Of a DNA stretch of 64,000 nucleotides, positions 41,901 through 54,400 are shown piece by piece (position 1 is the first letter of the stretch; each line of letters begins with the position of its first letter). The notes beneath the pieces are model-generated. The model saw nothing but the letters and a program-made list of their open reading frames with translations. It made no database searches and had not been told where the DNA came from. This DNA comes from Hirudo medicinalis (lineage: Eukaryota > Annelida > Clitellata > Hirudinida > Hirudinidae): assembly GCA_011800805.1 (NCBI GenBank), contig MPNW01000167.1:114257-178256 (forward strand), in the 5' to 3' direction. The position numbers and the translations under genes were made by a program.

Positions 41901-44498
41901 TTAATAAATTATGTAAATTAATAATTTTAAAAATAATTCATATAATTTACACACAAATGTAATGAAATAACATCACTTAAATAAGATAAATAATATTAAT
42001 AAAGCAAGTAATTCTAATGATGCAAATAAATACTCGTAATAATGCCGGCAATTACAATGATGGCGTAAGACAAACATCAAAGCGTGAACCTGCAACAAGG
42101 AGGTTGTTCTTGTATTTTCCTTCTTCAACGACTCCACTTTCAAATGTTGTTGCTCCATAACCATTCTTCTTGTTGTTGTACCATTCTCCTGCATACTTCA
42201 AGCCATCAGAACGCAGGGCAATGCCATATCCACATCTGTTATGAATTCCACGTTAATAGGCCTTCACTAAACATCATTTCTGTATTTGTGAAACTTCCTT
42301 AGTGGACATTTTAGCGGAAGCATTTCGCTCGGATGTGTGCAATAGCATTTAATTCAGTTACAAATGCATAGATGTACAACATACAAACAGGAATACAAAT
42401 AATTACATTCGTACATATCATCGATGCACACATACATCCACTCACCCATCAACATGTTAATGCGAACACAAACAGTCCATTAGTCTTTAGCTATAAAAAA
42501 CTCAGACTAAACCTTTGAATGTTTTGAGTTACACAATATTATATTAATAATAATTGTAATTATATGTAAATACATCGTAAAATTTGAATATTTCACCTTT
42601 TATCGCTTTTCCACTCCCCAGAGTATGTTTCTATAAGGTTTCCATCTTGACTATCAGTCAGGAAACTGGCTTGACTTCCAGTTCTGTTTGTTATGGTTGA
42701 CTTGCTTGAATCTGCACTTATGAGACTCCTTACAGAACCAGAAGTGAACCTTACAGGAGAACCAGACGTAGATGGAGGGAGTGACCTTTCGAGTAAATGT
42801 TATTTGGGGATTATGAGTTATTATTGTTCGTGGAATTATGGAACTTATTCTTGGCTCTTTGATGTTAAATTGCAATATTTTGGCATTTTAAATAAGCCAT
42901 GCGATTTGCTGTTCTGGTATGTTATCCAGGTATCTCTACGTTACACAGCAGAAATTTATTGCATGTTTGCAGCCAGCCTAGGTAGGAGTTTTTATGTCTT
43001 CCACGTTTGCAGGATGTTTTGCAGAATTATCTCCAAAACAAAACTTCCATTGACTTTATTTGATTAGGTTCGTGACATCAACGTGAACACTTAATCGAAC
43101 ACTTAACCATCAATCATCCACTGGATTCTTGGTGCACGTGTTCTTTACGTGTGGGAATTTATCGCGGGTGTGTCAGAGTTGAATGTACAACTTTCCCTGT
43201 TCCTGAGGGATTCTTATCAACTTACGCATCGCATCCATCCACTTAATTCAAACTAATTTGTCGAAATAAAAGTTTAATTTCTGAATAGCTGAAGTATTCG
43301 GAACTTTGGTTATTTGATCTGGGTCAGGGAAGAAGAATTTGGGACAGAAATGTGGAAAACAAAGTTTGAATCAAAGCTATGAGGCCTTTGTAACTTGTGT
43401 TAAACAAACTTGTATGGATGTCTAAAAGTGGATGCATGCACGCATCCTAATGAGTTCTCATGCAGAGGCAAGAATTTAATATTTTTCTGCATTTCCGCTG
43501 GAGTTTATTCCCTCAAAAACGCGTTTCAAGTTTTTTCTTAGAATTTTTCCATGCAATATTTGGGAGGAGAACGCAACACTTTCCAACGAAAACAAAATTC
43601 CCACCTGCTGGAATCTCCATTTTCGGACTTTTTGTATTTTCCGAATTTTTTTGCCAAAGTGCGTTTAAAATTGCTACCGATTTTCTTCTGAAAAGTGGTC
43701 TTCCTGGAAGTTTCTGGAGTGATGTTGCCGGATAGATTGGATGAGTCAGACTCGTTGTTTGTTCGCAATCCTCGAAGAACAAAGCCCGCCCTCTCCAAAT
43801 CGGACTTTGAATCTCTCATCGCGTTTGAATCATCAAAGTCGGATTGGATGGAGCTCAGAGATGATTTGAGGCTTTTGCTTTGATGGAATGTTGAAGATTT
43901 TGATTGGCGGTAATGGGTGGCTTGGTAGTAGGGGACGCTGATCCGCACACCATGCCCGTGGCGCATTCCTTTGAACCATTGACCCCGGTAAATGCCTAAT
44001 GTTGAAGTTAATAACAGATTAATGAAGTGACTCGTGACTATACAAGTCTTAATGTGAGCAGACATCATAGATAAACATGATGAAATAATTCTTAAAAGTA
44101 AGAAATCACAAAAACATACCTCCATCCGCTGATACTTCCACTCCGTACCCATCGACGAGCCCAGCCGACCAAGTCCCCTCATAACAAGCGCTCGAAGTTT
44201 GACTGCATTTGCATCCGTAGCGTCCAATGAGGCCCCTCGACCACTCGCCTTTGTAGACCCACTTGTCCTTGGTTTCTATGCCGAGACCGTGTTTCTTGTT
44301 CTCAGACCAACACCCCTCGTACGTTTTACCGCTCGGCCATTTGTAAACTCCGCTGGTTTCAAAGCCTCTCGCCCACTTACCGCTAAATTCTCCCTGGCCC
44401 CTTGGAGAGACGCAAACCCCATATCCCTCAATGAGACCATCCAAGTACTGTCCGCAGTAGTAACCTCCATCGAGAAAATCGTATCTTCCAGACAGCAT
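38910..44498 (-). CDS. JPH: Junctophilin, nine exons
   Basis: Minus-strand exons 44498-44120, 43995-43605, 42650-42597, 42235-42090, 40272-40140, 39946-39831, 39769-39449, 39273-39083 and 39002-38910 join in phase to 608 codons with the stop (607 aa). MORN repeats I-VI cover about residues 1-145 (YDFLDGGYYCGQYLDGLIEG, YKWPSGKTYEGCWSENKKHG, YRGQWFKGMRHGHGVR). A Ser-rich joining region of about 110 residues follows, then MORN VII-VIII (ETYSGEWKSDKR, GLKYAGEWYNNKKNGYGA, about 263-312). Next come the long helix (QKTEVAVSR, NVARAKAEMATEAAEQARI), a divergent polar region, and a C-terminal membrane anchor (WCLLMFFNIVMAVSILVLLH). Family role: tethers plasma membrane to ER/SR at junctions, with MORN repeats on the plasma-membrane side and the anchor in the ER. 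The exon 7 donor (CAAT|GTCATT) is weak and chosen for phase. Confidence 0.92.
41569..41682 (+). repeat. SINE copy in junctophilin intron 4
   Basis: Reads GGTCGAAACACAGCCTGCAC, then GCGCTATGTAAATGGTTAAC and CTATATAAATGAA. It is the same family as 9811-9923 and 49479-49576. Confidence 0.75.
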
Positions 44499-45339
44499 GA
44501 CGAGTCAACGTATTCCAGTGAAACGTGCATTAATAAACGAAGGAAGTCGAAAAGGATCGCCTTGTTGTTGTTGTTGCATGTTGATTTGAAATTTATTCTC
44601 GGAAGAAGTTGTGCGTGTTACTTGTTCAGCCAATAACAGCTATAAAGCGCTGGAGTTGGATCATGACATTCGTCGCATAAATTATCATATCTGTCGATTA
44701 TTTCCACTAAAATCTATTAAGAATGTTGCTGTTATCAATTATCTTACTTGTATATTTCACGAATTATGTGTGAATTGTATGTGAATTGCACGTGAATTAT
44801 GAAGCTGTTGAGTGAAGTTGAATGCATTCACCGAAAGGCTGACGCTTGAAAAGTTTCTTTAAAAAAGTAAAATATTGAAATAAAATAAACTATGTAATAG
44901 TGAATAATAGTGTTGATAAAATTCTGTTATATAATTCTCATCACATTAAATGTAAGATGTCCTTATTTGATATCAATGTTTTATTTTTCCATCCACAATA
45001 ATGAGTTGGAAAACAAAATTCCTTCCGACTGCGACACCATTCCACCTAACATCTGGAAAGCCAATATGCGGAGCAGACATTTTGTTCATCATCATAATCA
45101 CTATTTACACTTGTTTCTTCGACATTATCAGAACAATTAGAACTTCTTTTAAATTGCATCTTTGCCGCTTCACAAGTGAATTTAATTTGACAAAAAAATA
45201 TCACGAGATAATGACTTCGATAGAGATTACGCCATCATCTAGTAATTGCAGCAGCCTGGCTCGTGCTGTTAGCGTGTAGAATTTCACAAAACAAGGCGTA
45301 GAAGATTCTTGCAGAGAACGATTCGATTCCAAGAGCAGA
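44499..45339. promoter_or_regulatory. Divergent intergenic region, junctophilin / small membrane protein
   Basis: About 840 bases separate the two divergent start codons. Both 5' regions must lie here, so shared control is possible. I see no TATA box or other element that I would defend. Confidence 0.4.
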
Positions 45340-45564
45340 ATGTCACTCTGTCCTGGACTCATTTGGTCGATCGTCTGGTTGCTAGGACTGGTCTTCGTGG
45401 CATGGCCGGTGGCTTTCTTCCTGGCGTTCGTCTACGTTCTCTTGATTCCGTTCACAGCCTGCATTGATCCACTCAAGAACCTCTGCGACTCCATCCTCAC
45501 TTTTCTTCAGATGCCACTCAACTTTTCCAAGAATATGGTCGCCATGAAGCCTTGTGGAAGTTGA
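45340..45564 (+). CDS. Small hydrophobic membrane protein, 74 aa, single exon
   Basis: The frame encodes 74 residues: a short N-terminus (MSLCPG), one long or two hairpin-like hydrophobic segments (IWSIVWLLGLVFVAWPVAFF and LAFVYVLLIPFTACI, residues 8-41), then an amphipathic, moderately polar C-terminus with PLKNLCDS and FSKNMVAMKPCGS. The WPVAFF...YVLL.PF..C pattern resembles small uncharacterised animal proteins of about 75-80 residues that I recall only loosely. I therefore give no name or function. Conserved Cys and Pro positions and strong coding character over the whole frame argue against chance. Its start lies 840 bases from the divergent junctophilin start. Confidence 0.65.
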   Translation: MSLCPGLIWSIVWLLGLVFVAWPVAFFLAFVYVLLIPFTACIDPLKNLCDSILTFLQMPLNFSKNMVAMKPCGS

Positions 45565-46990
45565 ACTTGAAGCTGGCGAAACCAATGAGTTGCTAATTTC
45601 ACTTGTTGCATTCTCAGTGAGTAGATTATTAGATGATCATGCAATTGTTGTTGCTGGCTTCGATTTGATAATTTATTTTACGCTTTTCACTGCCAGAAAG
45701 TAGTCAATTATTTTAAATTTTATGTCGAAATTTTTTTACATCGCTTCATTTCTTTGATGGTTTGACGCGTTGAATTCAGAAGTGCTTTTCGATGGGCTTT
45801 TGCGAATAAAACTGAACTGAACTTATTTTAATGGCTTGGCTTTATATTAAATTATAGACAAAAATGTCAAAGTTTAAGTCTAATAAATTATTTTAAATTA
45901 TTTATTACAATAATAAAATAATATTTTCTATTCAAGTATTTGTTAAAAAAACTTATTTCAAAGTTCTAGAAGCAATTACTGAAGCACTCAATGAATGCGA
46001 ATAAATTGTTTTCATCCTCTGACAATCCTCCGACATTTAATGATTGAAAAATGCTACAAAAACAAGGTTATCAAGCATCCATAAATAAAAATATATGAAA
46101 TTATTGAAGGATTTAAAGAAATAATAAATTGTAATTAAATTAATACATTTAAAATGCTAGTCCAAAGATGGCAGGGTGATAGAACTCTTGCAAGGCAGTA
46201 AAATTTGTGAACAATTTGTTTAATTATTAATGTTGAGAATTTGTAAATATTATAAACTTGCGATAAATTGCTTGCTCAATTACTTGAAGCCATTGACCGC
46301 AAGTCAACTGCGGCTGAAAACAATGAATGAGAGTCTTTTTTGATGATTTTACGCAAATAACAATTTGGTTTTGTTGGAAATTGAAATGTTGTTCAATTTG
46401 TCGTTTATATTTCAATGGCCATGAACAATCGTTTCTTCATGAATTTCGAATTTTGAATTTCGGTTAAAAGTGTTTAAGTTTGGCCGTTACCGTCCATTGG
46501 GAACAAGTGAGAAGAAATACAGATGATCCACAGAAATACAGATGATAGTAACCGATCCAAACAGAATGAGTTGAGACCAATGAGGAAAGTTGCAATCAAA
46601 AACGATTATGTCATGTTGTGGTCAGAGACTACTTGTGACATGTTTGAGTGATTTGATAATGAAACGGATCTAAACACCCTTTCAACCACCTCATTTTATT
46701 TTATATTCTAGATTAAATTAAATTCTATTTAGGATTTCTTGGTTTGAATTTTTTTAAGGTTTCCATATTTAAATTTTGGATCCTCAATAAAAATTATTGT
46801 TATAAAAACTGCAAACTTCATGATGATCCACTTTCAGAAGGATTTTCATTTCAACATATTTTACCTGGAAAGGATTTATTAAATCATTTCAAGCATAATT
46901 ACAAATATTTAATATTATTTTATAATAAAAATAATATATTTTACATGTCTTGAAAACTAACTTAAAGTAATATTAAGTGATGTTAAAACA
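45565..46990. other. No gene seen
   Basis: AT-rich spacer downstream of the small membrane protein gene. No coding family, RNA gene or repeat was recognised. Confidence 0.5.
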
Positions 46991-46996
46991 ATGACA

Positions 46997-46997
<1 letters not shown>

Positions 46998-47043
<46 letters not shown>

Positions 47044-47228
47044 GACAACAACAACACTAATAACACTAATATTAGTAATATTAGTAATATTAGTAATAAC
47101 GCTAATAATACTAATAATAGTGATAATACTATTAATACTAATGTCACTAATGTTACTAATATTACTAATATTACTAATAATACTAATAATACTAACAATA
47201 CTAATACTACTACTACTACTACCACCAC

Positions 47229-47267
<39 letters not shown>

Positions 47268-47268
47268 T
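46998..47268 (+). repeat. Compound (AAT)/(AAC)/(ACT) microsatellite
   Basis: AAT, then AAC, AATACT/AATATT and ACT triplet blocks and back to AAT. All frames give low-complexity peptides. Confidence 0.95.
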
Positions 47269-47365
47269 CATACATCCCAGTGCTCACTTAAAATGAATCT
47301 CATCCATGCATCATGCATTGTTATGAGATTCAATCAATCCACAAAGTTTCCAAGATGAGGGCCGA

Positions 47366-47702
47366 AATGAAGAATGGTTGATGATATGATTGAAATAAAT
47401 CAAATGAAGAATAGTCGATGATATGATTGAAATCAATCATATAAAGAATGGTTGATGATATGATTGAAATAAATCAAATGAAGAATGGTTGATGATATGA
47501 TTGAAATAAATCAAATGAAGAATGGTTGATGATATGATTAAAATAAATCAAATGAAGAATGGTTGATGATATGATTGAAATCAATCAAATGAAGAGTGGT
47601 TGATGATATGATTGAAATAAATCAAATGAAGAATGGTTGATGATATGATTGAAATAAATCAAATGAAGAATGGTTGATGATATGACCGAAATCAATCAAA
47701 TG
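47366..47702 (+). repeat. 37-bp minisatellite, about nine copies
   Basis: Unit starts GAAGAATGGTTGATGATATG and ends in GATTGAAATAAATCAAAT. Copies are head to tail with few substitutions (AATAAATC or AATCAATC) and no unique spacers. Confidence 0.93.
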
Positions 47703-48487
47703 CTCACCTTCCCCATAAAGATGCATTTGAAATAAAGGCAAGCCTGAAAAGCCAGATATTGTTTGTCCTGCTATTAATAGCGACACCTCGTTTATCATTT
47801 CTTGAACAGATGAACTTTTAAGAAAGAGGAAATTTGTTTCAAATGAAGTTCGTACTCAGCACACCATTGCACTCTTTTTCTTCTTCGCCATCATCATCTT
47901 TTCTCTCACCATCATCATCACCATCACCATCAATATTAACGTCGTAACCCAGCACCATTTACATTTCTTAACAAAATAACCTACTCTAAAAGTACCAAGT
48001 ATATTTATTACGTTATTGCCTCATGTTTTATTGTAATTATTTTGCTTAATTAATTGAAGGTTGAATTTTATTTGCAATCAAAAATGGCAAAGTAAATCCT
48101 AAAAATCCCCATAAATATCTTCATGAAGTCAGAAAATTTGATTAATTTCCTCTAATCCTTTGCTGGGAATTTTGAACGGGTTTTTTTCTTTATTTGAAAA
48201 ATTGAATGAATTCAATTTAGAAGTACAACATTATACGATGTCGAACGATGCACTGCTTATCATAAAGTTATTATTACATTTATTTCCACCTTCAAAATAA
48301 TTGGCTAAAATATTTTTAGACGACGCAACGTCTTGGAATTTACAAGCAATGGTGGCATATCACGTGTTGGCTTCGACCAATAGCGAGCGGAGGGGAATGA
48401 TTACGCAGTTGCCATGGATACGATCAAAGTCCAAGCGAAACATTCGAACAAGCTGTGAAAGATTAAGCGACATTTTGAAATCTCGAG
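47703..48487. other. No gene seen; 3' flank of the lectin-CUB-Sushi gene
   Basis: Spacer. CAT-rich at 47887-47935. The segment 48320-48480 is less AT-rich and contains an X-box-like GTTGCCATGGATAC at 48408-48421 and a CCAAT at 48377-48381; it might be a regulatory patch but no transcript start is assignable. Confidence 0.35.
48408..48421. promoter_or_regulatory. X-box-like site, imperfect
   Basis: GTTGCCATGGATAC matches one half of an RFX X-box exactly and the other half partly. It lies 67 bases downstream of the lectin gene's stop. A chance match is possible. Confidence 0.2.
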
Positions 48488-51400
48488 TCACGTAAATGAT
48501 GGCTTTTCGAGGAACTGTTTGTGGTTCTTTGGTTCCAACAGGTGCGCTTCAGCCACGATGTCCTTGGGAAGGAAATGGTGGCTTTGATGGTTGATTGTCG
48601 TTGCTTGGTTGAAGTGCTGGGTGAGGACCTGGTTGGTGGGCTCCCCAATAAAAAGCTCATCACCCACCCGGGTTTCACCGACAAAGTTGGGGGAAACATA
48701 AGCCTGCTTCGAGAGGCTGTTGTCGTGGAACGTCCAATGGTTTGGCAGGAATTGACATTCCCTGATTCTTGTCAACTGCACAGGTGATGAACTGCTCTCC
48801 ACGTGGTCTTTGGGGTGGCTGTAACCATCGAGTGGAAGCGAGTTGTGCCTCTGCCTGTCGAACGACATAATTTCTTTATGACGTACAATTACACCGATAT
48901 CTTGAAGACAGGAATTATGATACATCGGTCGAAGCAAGCAATTCAAATCTCTCTCAAGCCGTGCAACATCCCAGGATATTCATTCGCCAGATGGCCGATC
49001 AAAGGGGATCTTAAAGTGACGTTTGTAAATGGAGGCAGCAAATTTGAAATTCGTTGTATTTCTTTATTAAGGCCTCCATCGCAGGAGTTTCACTCAAGTT
49101 TAGTCGATGGCTTAAAATTTCTTTTATAAGAATTCAGCCAAAATATCAACTGTCGTCCACGTAAATGCTTAACTAATAGCTGACTATTGCACGGAAAGGT
49201 TCAATCAACAAATAGATATCAGAATATTTGACTTTATGGCTTAATAATAATTCGGATTCGAATTTAGGTTCTTATTTGAAATAATTAATATTATGAATAA
49301 TAAGTACTCTTAGGAGTAAATATTGCAAGTAATAAACATTATTATTACCAAATATTATGCTGATATAATCTGCAGATTTAAAGATAACATTTTAAAGTCC
49401 GCGTTAACTTCCAACTTATTAAACATTTCTAAAGAAATGAACAAATCAATGCGGTTGTTGGGACTATGTGCTTAGTCATTAATGTGTCGTGTTCGAAACC
49501 CAGTCTGCACAAGCACCATTTGAGAAGGAGCGCTATATAAATTTTTTACAAATAGCGCTTCTTCATTATAAATGAACTGCAATTTCAATTTTACATTTTA
49601 ATAAACTAAATGAGGAAATTTAAAAATTTTCATTGAAAGTTAAAAACATTTATGTAATCCGTTTACAGCATAATTTACAATGATATTAATTAATTAGTGA
49701 AATAAAAGATTTAATTTTGAAACCGTTTGAGATAGAGAGTGATGAGGCAGAGAAGTGATGCTCCTATGACGATACCCATGGCAACACCAATCGAGACAGC
49801 CAGCAACACCCCTTCAAAAAGATCGTTTTAAAACATTTCAAATTGAAAATGTTTAAAAGTGGAGCAAATGAAACCACCGAAAGGAAAGGAGTCTTCAGCG
49901 TTGAATATCTGCTCGAGGCTCCAAGATTTAAACTTTTCTGAAATTAGCGTCCAAATTGAGGAAAATTATTTCGAATAAATTAAAATCCAATTTCGACTCG
50001 CATTTTGCAAATTTTGTTTATGGTTGTTTTGTTAAGGTTTTGGTTTCCCGAAACAAAGATAACTTTGTTGACATGTTCCATTAAAATATAGTTTCGATAT
50101 TTTAAACCTAAATTCAGTTTAATTTATAAAAGATTGGTTTACAATTATTTCTCGCTGACAAATATTCGTACAATTAAAAAATAACTCATAATTACCTGAA
50201 GCTTGTAAGTTACTACAGTTACCAGGTTCGCCAACCCATTCAGTTCCTCTACAAATGAGGTGCCAACTTTGAATGGAATTGTTGCATCTCGCTACCAAAG
50301 TGTCGCCACTTTTGTGATGCCAGGAATTAGGGGAAGGTGGAATGTGGGGGCATCCGGTGGCTGTTGAAGTGCACAAATTTAATAGTCTAATATTTCTTTT
50401 TGATTATTAAAAAAACATTTACTTGCGAGTAATTTTTAAGAATAATTCCAGTTTAATTCGAAAGATGTGACCTTTGAACTCGAATATGAAAATCCCGATG
50501 TCAGCCAAGGAATCGATGTTCGAGAATTCGATGCGAATCACATGACTCTGACTGAGGGTGACGTGGATGAGTCTCTCGTTGCTGCTGCACACTGACACCA
50601 GGTGCTTGCTTCCATCTCCATCGACAACAAATCCCACTTCAAAACATGGTTCTTCCATCACAGCGGAGGATCCCCTGTACTTTGATTGACTGACTTTGTA
50701 GTTGTACAAGAGGATGCTATGCAGGGAAATGTTGATCCTCTGACCCTGCATGACCTCCACCAACCAGGGGCAACTCAAACGCCCTAGGTCACCCCTGTTA
50801 AGATTTCGATTAGTTGCCAAGTTCAAGTGACTTGTTATGAAGCCAGATTGGATGTCTTTGACTTTTTGGTGGCCAAGGTTCTGACATGACGAAGGATCAG
50901 CTTGAATCACTGATGGATGAGTTGAAGAAAGCCGATTTTATTGTTTGAAACCATTTGATTGACCGAAAAAATCATTCATGAATTCACCTGCTACACAGGA
51001 GTGGGTTGCCTCAAGGTAGGATGTGAAGTCAGGAGGACAAGGTTGCATTTCATAGAGAGTAACATCAGGCACCTGAACAATGTTTCTCGCAATTATCCTT
51101 CCAAACATTTAATGACAAAATATTTTATTTATTTCAACACTCGATACATTTATGAGTAACATTATACAATTCCTTTTAATACCTAAAAGACTTACAGCAG
51201 TGTTGAAATTGTCTCGTATTTGAGTGATAATGAATTTGTAAATTAAGGTGTAAAATACATAACTCTTGAATGTTTTTAACCAGTTGTCCGAAAGTAATTT
51301 TTTGAGAATTATAAATAACTCCCAAGTCATTGGGTTTCAAGGGAGATAAGCGGAAGTTGATGGAAGACACCTGATACGACCCACACTTGAAACTACTGCA

Positions 51401-54400
51401 CCTCTTTTTCCGAGTTCATTCACAAACAAATTTCTCCGTGCTATGGAATTTCAGACCAACAATTTTTTTTTATTCTCCTCCCGATGTGTCAGAGAATTTT
51501 ATTCAACGTATATTTATAAATATTTTCTCTAAGAACGCATCAAAATCCTAACTTGAAACAATGGCCGTTTAAATAAATCGAACGAATGTCTGTCCGATTT
51601 CACTTTTAAATGTTCTTCATTGACATGGCAACCACGGTGCGTGTCCATCAGTCTCCCTCCTCCATTGAATGTCACGGAGATGTTTGTTTTCCAACACGTG
51701 AGAACATCTCCTTCCAACTCGTTCTGCCTCCACGGCATCGTTACATGGTCCTTCTTTTATTTTACTGCCCCATCTTTGCAAATTTACGCGCCGATTTGCC
51801 GGTGTTTTGGCAAATTATTTTCACAGAATAGTAAGGAAAGTCAACAACTGGAGATGAGTACAACTGGACATGAGTGAGTACAACCGGATATGAGTAAGTA
51901 CAACCGGACACGAGAATTATTCATCTGCTTACAAACAGCACTTTGATGTTTCAAACCAGTCAAATGAATGCTTACAATTCAACGAATCAACAAGGCAGTT
52001 TAATGAACAATTATGTTCGATTTCACCTGAAATCGGCAGGATTTTCTCCCGGAACATTTGGAGTCGAGGAAAGACAAAACATCGACACTGCATCCTTGGT
52101 GGCCATAACCTGCCTTCATGCACCTTCCAATGTTCATTCTTCCATATCTTGCTGACTCCATCATTATCACGTGATCTTCCTCACAGGTCACGTTGAAGAT
52201 CTCCATGTTGCAATAATCGAAGGAATCTGTAATTTAATAATTTAAATATGATTCGAAACAATATTGAAATGTAAATATGTCAGTAAAAAGAGTTTGTTTT
52301 TCAAGGAAACGAGATGAATTTAAAAAAATTAACTTCGTAAAAGAAAGACCTTGGAAGCCTTCTCAGAACTTTATACAACAGTCCACGTTTGTTAGTCATA
52401 CAAATTATTATGCAGTGTTCACATTCACATGATTTATGAATCGAATATCGCTCACTAATTCGAATTTATTTGACTTTCAAAATGAGAGCTGAAAATTTTA
52501 TGAAGGTAAAACTTAAGCATTGGAAAGGAATTTTTAAACGTCGAGAAATCACGGAGCAGCAAAAGACATGAGATGTGCGTTCAAGCGATGAGGCTGCTCG
52601 TAAATTTTTCCTGCGTTTTATTGTTGTGGCACGATCAACAAACACAACACGCTTTTAATCTACAACAGTGCAATGAACAACTTCTTTGAACGTGTCAACA
52701 TTTCGGAGAGGACGAACTTGTGAACAGGAAATGATCAAGGATATTTTGTCCGCTCGAAAATGCGATTGGAAGCAATTGCTGAACGGTTTGGAAGTGCAGA
52801 GTAATGGAGATGTTCCATGAAGGAGGTTTGATTGTTTGCGGGTCAAAGGTAGCGAATCTCGCGAGATTAGCAATTTCTCAGCAACGTCCTGCAATACATC
52901 AGCATTAAGTTCGATCCTCCGTGGGCGGTTGATCAAATTGTTTCTACGAGAATTGGAGTAAGGAGACATAGAATTAAGACAGCGCATCATTCGAAGCAGA
53001 CGACTAAAACTGAACATTTGATGGGCGCATTTGAACTTTCCACATTAAAATATTTCTATTCGAGCATCGCCTTTGCCTCTCCATATTTGTGTTTTTTTTT
53101 CTTGCGGAAAAAGAATAAATAATTGAAATGTTTTGAACCGAATTTTTTATGTAAATCGTTGCATCCCAAGAATGATACCGAATTTTCAAGTGCGTGATTA
53201 AAATTGCTGCTTCTTTATGATTCATTCACTCATGTTAAACATACTTCATAACAAATAATTTAAATGTAATTTTTCAACAATTTAAGTTGAAAACTATGGC
53301 TGGCATAAATAAAACTATGGCATAAATAAAACTATGGCTGGCAATTTTTTCTTTTTGTTACTAGTTTATCATTTTTAAATTTTCGCCGGAAAATTGCTGC
53401 ATAAGAACGGAGCCTCGTAATTAATCTGTGGACCGGGGCATTGTCACCGACTTACAATTGATTCGTCCGTGGTGTCGCATAAACAGGAATATTTGTGCGC
53501 TAGGAACTTCCGTTTATTAAAGTATATTTTAAATCCATTCAGTAGAATCAACTGACTCCTCATTTTGAGCATTTTCTTCGGATTCATCCACCTGTTTCAG
53601 AATAAGATGTCTTGAATTAGATTTGCGATACAAATCCGAACGATGATAATTGTTTTTATGTTTGGTAATTTATTAGTCAGTCCATTCATCATTTTCAGAA
53701 CATCGACATTTTTGCTTTGGAAATGTTTTTATGGATGAACAGTCGAGTGAATCCACACGTAAATCATGCAGAACTGCTTGGCCTTAAAATTGCAGATCAA
53801 AATAATAAATTTAAAGGCCATAAAATGAATCTGACTGAATATTTATTATTCTTTAAATTCTGGCGAAAGAAAAAGCGGTATTTATTTAAGAGTTTCAAAT
53901 TTACGCCATATTAGTTTCGTTCGTACAAATATGGTGATGTGAATGTGTCGTGACATTCTCCTTATATTTCCCCTGGCCTTTGGTTGGCGTGAAAACTTAA
54001 TGCGAGTTTGAAAGAATTTTATCGAAACGAAACTTCATTTTCTTTCGTGGTGCTAAGAAGCAAGCGACTCAAATGCGTCAGTCCAGCTCGATAACTGGAT
54101 TTGTGGGGATAATGAGGACTTGTCCGTGGTGACCAACAGGACAAATCGATTTATGCCGCCACCCTTTCACCATCCTCACGCCCTCTGTTGACTTAATTTG
54201 GACTCCTCTGCATCTATTATTTATCCATATTTTTCTTACTAAAGCCAGGATTTCCAACACTTCGCCGAATGTGAACCTCGACACTCCCCAGTGTATCCGC
54301 CCTTGCCGTGTTGCGAGATCGCATGCAAATTCCTCACGTCTAGTGCTAAATAATTCTCGAAAATATTTCCTTCCTGCGATAATTTCTATCTTTCCAAGTA

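Noticed and set aside
42693..43067. 124-codon plus-strand frame
   Set aside because: Lies in a junctophilin intron; no domain, no splice partners, no resemblance to a family.
44199..44636. 145-codon plus-strand frame
   Set aside because: Shadow of junctophilin exon 1 on the opposite strand.
47366..47702. CRISPR-like regular repeats
   Set aside because: Units are directly adjacent with no unique spacers, in an animal genome: a minisatellite.
48521..49129. Plus-strand frames of 88 and 108 codons
   Set aside because: The first is antisense to the tail exon of the lectin-CUB-Sushi gene; the second has no family resemblance.
49479..49576. tRNA gene suggested by GTTCGAAACC
   Set aside because: No cloverleaf and no anticodon arm; it belongs to the SINE family.
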